Of a stretch of DNA of 64,000 nucleotides, positions 58,501 to 64,000 are shown in pieces. The position numbers were made by a program, and so were the translations under genes. Position 1 is the first letter of the stretch. Each line of letters starts with the position of its first letter. The stretch comes from Gyrodactylus bullatarudis. Lineage: Eukaryota > Platyhelminthes > Monogenea > Gyrodactylidea > Gyrodactylidae. The stretch is taken from assembly GCA_012064415.1 (NCBI GenBank), contig SSNU01000156.1:1-64000 (forward strand). Reading direction: 5' to 3'. The notes under the pieces are model-generated. The model made no database searches and was not told the origin of the DNA. It saw only the letters and a list, made by a program, of their open reading frames with translations.

Positions 58501-58788
58501 GAATAAAAATGTCTGATCGAAGAGACAGTTTATTGGTCAAGATGGACTGAAGTCTAATAAATAAACAATGTTTAAAAGTATAATCAACCTGCTTGAATTA
58601 ACAAATGGGAAAATTTTCTGAATGTGTTGTAACCACTTACCAATCGTTGATATAAGAGTTGGATCAAATGAATTTCCGAGTACTTTATGGATGAGACTTG
58701 TCTTTCCCACTATCGCATCACCCAAGATGACAATCTTGAACTTGGCATCATGCGGAATTTTTTGTTTATCCAACGGATTATGACCCAT
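52534..58788 (-). CDS. Rab-family small GTPase
   Basis: Exons are 58641-58788, 56675-56735, 56083-56143, 55949-56029, 54366-54455, 54088-54207 and 52534-52620, giving 215 residues. Rabs are prenylated GTPases that direct vesicle traffic. All nucleotide motifs are present: GDAIVGKTS (23-31), STIG in switch I, WDTAGQEKF (70-78), GNKID (129-133) and ETSAK (159-163). The last exon gives a Lys-rich hypervariable tail ending CCVTL, a CCxxx-type prenylation signal. I cannot assign a subfamily; FRDAKGFILVYD is the most distinctive stretch. A 6-nt block ATACAG (54046-54051) between consensus AG and GT could be an in-frame microexon adding two residues. Introns reach 1.9 kb and carry palindromic repeats. 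Confidence 0.88.
54510..54780. repeat. fold-back family A fragment in Rab intron
   Basis: It starts TAATATGAACTTGGGAATCT and ends ATTATATAATCCCACCAACT, with diverged inner blocks. It lies within the 1.5-kb intron 4. Confidence 0.55.
57193..58070. repeat. 880-bp palindromic element in Rab intron 1
   Basis: Arms of about 212 bp (57193-57404 and 57857-58070) are almost perfect reverse complements. They begin TTATTGAAACACRAATATTT and contain TTTTACCCCTGAAAACAGTG. The 450-bp middle has no long ORF; a 73-codon frame there lacks recognisable features. This family is distinct from A and B, and no other copy is seen in the window. Confidence 0.8.
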
Positions 58789-59129
58789 GAATCGTCAAAA
58801 CTGGATTTTGATTATTGATATCTGTGATAGTGTTCTGAAGTTTATCTGAAATGTAAAACATTTGAACAAGATAAGAAACTGTATATTTCAATCCATCTTT
58901 TATTTCCAATGTAGACATGAAGAAATCAAATTGTTTTATATTTTAATCACCCGACAAAGTAAATAGAACTTTTATATTTCAAATGAAGCTTATTCTTATG
59001 TCTCTACTTCTTTTGTAATGAGTTCAAGAAAAATTTTTTTCCCTACATAATCGGTACTTATTATTAGATTTCTTCATTGTATGCAAATGTATCTCGATGG
59101 TAATTACAATTTATTCTTTAATTTAGAAA

Positions 59130-59480
59130 ATGGGTCAATGAATTTTATGAAGATATGAGTTGAAATTTTTGCTGATTTCAAAGTGAGAAAGTGATCAAAA
59201 GTTGATTTTTGTGATCACAATAAGACAAAGGAAAACCTTTTATTACCATAAAAGGGATCTTGGATCATCATCGATTTTCAAATAGGGAAAATGATTTTTA
59301 AAAAAATCAACTTTTGAATTCTGCGAAATTTTTCACTTCAAAAAAATTTGAGATATGCTATAATTTCCTTGAAAATTTTCTAATTTTTCTCTTCATATCG
59401 TAAAATGATTCCAAATTCGATTTCTTGATGAAAAAATTAAGAATTTTGTAAAAATCATAAATCCCTGTCTTAACTAGCTC
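59130..59480. repeat. fold-back family A relic
   Basis: The segment shows diverged family blocks: GAGTTGAAATTTTTGCTGAT, AGTGATCAAAAGTTGATTTT and the terminal TTTTGTAAAAATCATAAATC. It lies upstream of the Rab gene. Confidence 0.5.
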
Positions 59481-62400
59481 TAATTCATTTGAAATATGTA
59501 GTTCTTATGAAAGATTTTCTTCTAATTATGGATAGAGTGCAACGCATTGCAATCATTTAAACCTGATCAAAGAGTATTATCAAAGCAAATATGCGAATAT
59601 ATTCTTACTTTCATGGCGTAGTGTATGAAGTAAGAGAAACTAACGTTTTTCACGAGACAGTCGAGTCACAAGTGAAATTTTCCTTAGATTATTTATAATT
59701 GAATTTTAATACAACCATTTTTGAGACTCGAGCTAAATTGTTTTCTTAAGTTTATAGGCCACGCCGATTTGTCTAATGGAACGTTCAATCAACTTGAATT
59801 CTCGATTAATTTTTAATCTTGAATACACCTAAATCTGCATAATTCTGAATAGAAGAGCTCGAGGATTCAAATTAGAAGAATTGGATTCTAACAAGTCTAG
59901 GAAAGTTGCCCATAAAACTTTTATATCAAAAGTCTAGCTAATATAATCTGATTATTACTCTTTATTCATGTTTTTACATTTTAAACATTTTACAGACATC
60001 TTTCGAAAACATGTCTTATTCATCTACCTCTTCAAAAGTCTTGAATCAACACCTATTGGACCACTTGAATGACAGGTTATTGAAATTTAGTATTTTAACA
60101 TCAGTCCACCAAATATCTTTAAATGCTTCTTTAATAAACAGAAATATTGAAATTTTTGAATAAAAACGTTTTTTAATGTTCAATTTTTATTATTCCTTCC
60201 ACTAAAGCTATAGAATTGACTTATATCTTGATAGAAATGATTAAGACTAATTAAAAATGAATTTTTCATGAAAAACGTTTTTAATTTGAAAATTTTCATA
60301 ATTTTGTTTATCTTCATCAAAAGATATTTTGGAGCGAAATTTGATTGGATGATATAAAAAAACTTGAAGATTGATTTTTAGTAATTTTGGAAGTGATTAT
60401 GCGTAAACTCAATGATCTACATGTCTAAGTTATGTTTAAATTCTAAAGAAATCTCATCTGTAACTGATCTTGAAGATTGCAATTGAGTTCTATTGGTCAA
60501 ACGAATCAAGCTCCAAGCCTACTGACTTTATTTTAAAATTTATTTTCTCCAAATTTATATGTATCTCGTTTGAAAATAACATAAAAAGAGGAAATACAAA
60601 CCCATTAACTTTTGATTTATACCAAAAATGCATTACATTCGACTTGAATTTATTCTGAGGTTTCTTGTATTTATTTTCGTACCAATAAACAAAAAATGTA
60701 GCAACAATTAAGTATTTATTTATTTTTCTTTTTAGTTTAGTACTGACTCATCGAAATAGCAGTAAAAATTCAAGTTGAAAAATTGCTTTCTTTTTCACCA
60801 AAACTAAAAGAAAAGACGGAAGTTCTCATGAATTAAAACAGGTTTCGTCGACATTAATTTCTCTTTGAAGAAATTTTTTCGTGTAGGTTAAAGTAGTTTA
60901 TGTGAGAATATTTTTTAATTAGGAAAAAATCAAGAGCCGATGTTTTCTTGACATTTTTCATTCTACAATTTTTATTAGTTCCCTTAATTTATGATCTGGA
61001 TTTCAGCCATAAGGTAAAACCTAAATTCGTAATCAGATTCTTCCATTTTTCCAAATGAGAACCGTAGAGATATTTGTTATTTTGCCATAAAGTTAATTCA
61101 TGGAGTAGATTTTTAGAAGCTGGAAAACTCTCAAATTTATTACATACAATCAATAACTTTGATAAAACTTCTCTTCATAATTGAAAAGCCAAATAATTAA
61201 AATTTTTCTTCAAAGAATAACAATGTTTGAAATAGTTTTCAAATCTAGATCAAAGTTGAAAAATGTTGATCAAATTCCAAAAAAATTAAGAATTTACAAA
61301 ATCTAAAGGCTGAATTTAAATACCAATAGATTTTTGATAGAAACAAGAAAATTAAGCGACATTACTGTCCTTTCTCCTAATCAGTAATCATTGGTTTGGT
61401 AAATAATGATGCTTCCGTGATGTTTGAATTATAAAGGTATTGTCGCTTTAATCAATTTACGACTATAAATCTGAATGAATTGTAGTAAAAGTTGATTTTG
61501 CAACTAAAATTATACCTCATTAATTAAAACAAACTTTGAATGAATTTGAATCAATACTTTTTAATGATCCATAACGAAGCCAAAGTTATCCTCAACAAAC
61601 ATTTATGATTAATAAATAGTGTAGAGGTTTATCCTCAAATACAAATATATAGATTATTTGAAAGGTTATTTTATAGCACAAAGTTTTCTATACCCACAAC
61701 ATACACACGTACTTGCATCGTAATATTAAAAAGTTTAGGATTCGTTTGAAAACTTTTACTAATGATATTATTAATTTGGTTATCTTAAAGATATTATTAT
61801 TATCATTCTGATCATGAATGAACCCTCACCAACCCATTTTTCCATTGAACATGGTAAGATACAGGGAAGGGGTTAGGAAAGGTTCATAGAATACCAATTC
61901 CCCCTTTGTTAGAAGATCAATATGGTTAAATAAATGTTTGTTCTGCTGTTGAGATAAAGACTTGTTGTTGTAATGGGGCAACTTCGGAATACTAAATTAT
62001 TATTATTTTCGTGTTCATCTTGGCCATCCATAAAATAGGAGTTTTTTACTTAGTTGACAATTGATTTTTAAAACCTTTTGTAATAGCACAATACGAACCA
62101 ACTTGTTCATTTCTATTTATCTCTACTTTAAAGCCCAGAAAATTCTTTGTTCGAAGAAAGTTGATTCATCTCGCATCGAATTAGAGATAATAAAAGACTC
62201 AAGCACTTTTCCCTAGCCACAAAAACAAAAATTAATTAAATCTAAACAAACAAAAATGGTTGAATAAAAAGTTGTTTAAAAATTTTTTCCTGTAGAATTC
62301 AAATTTGGAATCATCTGAAATCTATCTGCTAAACTCTGAGAGATTTTTGAATCAAAAAGTGACCCAATAACTCTTGAATTAAAAATAACTGTAGTATTTG

Positions 62401-62619
62401 AGTAAGTCATTTGAGGTTTAATTAGAGTTACTGTAAGATAAATATAAGCAGAAGTCTCATTAGAGACTACCATCCCCTCGGCAGTTCTAGATAAGGCTGA
62501 TAGTTGGCTAATAGGGAGGCTTCTTCCTATCGACATACTCTAGCAGTATTCAGGATAGTATGATAGTGAAAAACAAGCAGAAGACTCATTAATAAGCTTA
62601 GTGTAAGTAGTTAGGATAT

Positions 62620-62760
62620 ATAAATTTCACACAATGTGGGTCGGACTAAAGGGTTCAGTGCTTGCTTAGCGAGCTTCAGACCTGAGGTTCGATTTTTGGA
62701 GCAGACGTGACGATCCCTAATGAGCGTGAACTTTTAGTATAATTTCTCGTAGATTTGTAA
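62620..62760 (+). repeat. possible tRNA-derived SINE relic
   Basis: GAGGTTCGATTTTTGG (62684-62699) resembles a pol III B box and tRNA T-loop, and GGGTTCAGTGCTTG, about 35 bp upstream, resembles an A box. The T-stem and acceptor stem do not pair well, so a functional tRNA is unlikely. Only one copy is seen in this window. Confidence 0.3.
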
Positions 62761-64000
62761 TCTTCGTATCTATAAAATACGAGTGAGAACGAGTTATTAA
62801 GTTTTAACATCTTGATGAAGGTTGAAGATAAATATAGAGATTGATTACTCGGATAAAAAGTAGCTGAAATTTATCTTTGATCCTAATATTTTAGTATCAT
62901 CAAAGAACATTTTCTACAGAAAATATTCAAGTTAATTATCGAGAAAATCCAGAGAGAATTTGATCAAATTTTCAGTGTTGAACTGAAAATAAAAATCACT
63001 GTTACTCTCGAGTAAAAAGTAAGTAGTAAGTAATCTTACAATAGTTCATTCATTAATTCTGTTAATTCTATCATTCAAACGATAAGCCGACCGCAAGTTC
63101 AGAATAAATAAAGATTGGGAGGGTTTTGAAACTGTTTTTTTTCTAATTTCCCGAATAAAACTCTATAATATTTGATCCTTCATTCTGAGATCTGAATAAT
63201 TTTTATAATACTGTTAAGTAGGTCGAAATAATTTATTGAATACGTTTTAAAAAATTATCTTTTTCACGTTAAATTCCCTTTCACTGTCTTGTTGATCAAT
63301 ATAATAAAGCATTACTTTGGGTAAATTTAGAATTTTCCAGAAAAATCCCCTCTTATATTTGATATGAAATTCTTTCTGAATCTTTATTTTTTCGTGATAT
63401 CATCATACTTTTATTCTTTATCTCTTGTTTTTGTTAGAACAATTGGCATTAATTATATATCAGATCAACAATTCATGCAATATTCAATGACGAAATTACG
63501 CCCAAATGTGCATTAAAATGTTCAAAAAGATTTGAACAATCAAATTCTCTATTAAATCATGAAAAATGTAAAGACTAGGTTACGCTGAAAATAGCAAAAA
63601 TTATTCTCTCCCTTTAAAATAGCATTCCATGGGCCAAAAATTAGCAATCTTTAGTAATTTTGTATTGTTTGAAAATAACAAATTTTAGCAGAAATAAAAT
63701 TACCTTCTACAGAGTAAGTACTTCTCATCTAAAATTGTCAAAAATACAAAACTTTCTTGGAAATTTGCATCTTATTTATCGTGAAAAAATGCTCAACCTT
63801 TTCAGGTCCATGGCCCATATGTGGGCCAAAATAAGTTATTTTATTAGAATTGAATAAATTCACCTTATTTATTTAAAAAGTCCTAAAATTACTTTTGCGG
63901 TCGCTTGAAAATAGATAAGAAAATTATCGAAAAAATATTTTCTATTAAAAAGTTTTTAGGTTTAAGATTTAAGGTTTATTCATCTATAATTCATTCTGAT

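Larger units (their letters stand above)
58789..64000. other. gene-free right end
   Basis: No exon, transposase or RNA gene could be supported on either strand here, apart from the fold-back relic, the SINE-like stretch and a family C copy at 62287-62345. Reading frames are short and biased to F, I, K, L, N and S, as expected of AT-rich noncoding DNA. The Rab promoter should lie just above 58788. Confidence 0.45.

Noticed and set aside
62276..62536. 86-codon minus-strand frame near the right end
   Set aside because: Its last third is a copy of repeat family C, and the rest has no recognisable content.
62646..62717. Functional tRNA gene
   Set aside because: Box B-like sequence is present, but acceptor and T stems do not pair; more likely a tRNA-derived relic.

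Overview
This window is strongly AT-rich eukaryotic (animal) DNA with spliced genes. Five genes could be assembled exon by exon, every intron bounded by GT-AG and every reading phase closing. They are a pyrimidine-nucleotide-type mitochondrial carrier (SLC25A33/36-like, minus strand), the mitochondrial import J-protein DNAJC19/TIM14 (plus), an NME7-like protein (plus), a large agrin (minus, 25 exons over about 31 kb), a monocarboxylate-transporter-type MFS protein (minus) and a Rab GTPase (minus); the carrier makes a sixth gene. The animal is an invertebrate, but the sequence does not settle which. Ultrashort introns (27 to 38 nt), a possible DNAJC19-NME7 operon with a trans-splice-type acceptor, and a hammerhead ribozyme in a dispersed repeat would suit a flatworm-like genome. 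Other short-intron lineages such as parasitic crustaceans remain possible.

Layout: 981-6565 carrier (minus); 6799-7180 DNAJC19 and 7327-10621 NME7 (plus); 11631-42519 agrin (minus); 50412-52026 MFS transporter (minus); 52534-58788 Rab (minus). The stretches 42520-50411 and 58789-64000 show no gene I can support, apart from transposon coding remnants.

Most of the DNA is transposon-derived. It includes an intact-looking hAT element (14171-15963) with an exact 8-bp target duplication. A decayed hAT (12386-14155) lies directly beside it. Two short hAT derivatives (3016-3519, 18363-19128) also keep exact 8-bp duplications. An IS630/Tc1-like element sits inside an NME7 intron, a truncated mariner sits inside an agrin intron, and a deleted Mutator-like element (43182-45629) has a palindromic element nested in one end. 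There are TTAA-flanked piggyBac-type MITEs, a MITE with an exact 11-bp duplication, and many copies of two families of long palindromic fold-back repeats.

Biology: the carrier and DNAJC19 share a 233-bp divergent promoter and both act at the mitochondrial inner membrane, one in nucleotide transport and one in presequence-translocase-linked import. NME7 is a ciliary/microtubule-associated NDPK-family protein. Agrin is a secreted matrix proteoglycan with laminin-, receptor- and protease-inhibitor-type modules. The MFS transporter and Rab are ordinary membrane-transport and trafficking genes.
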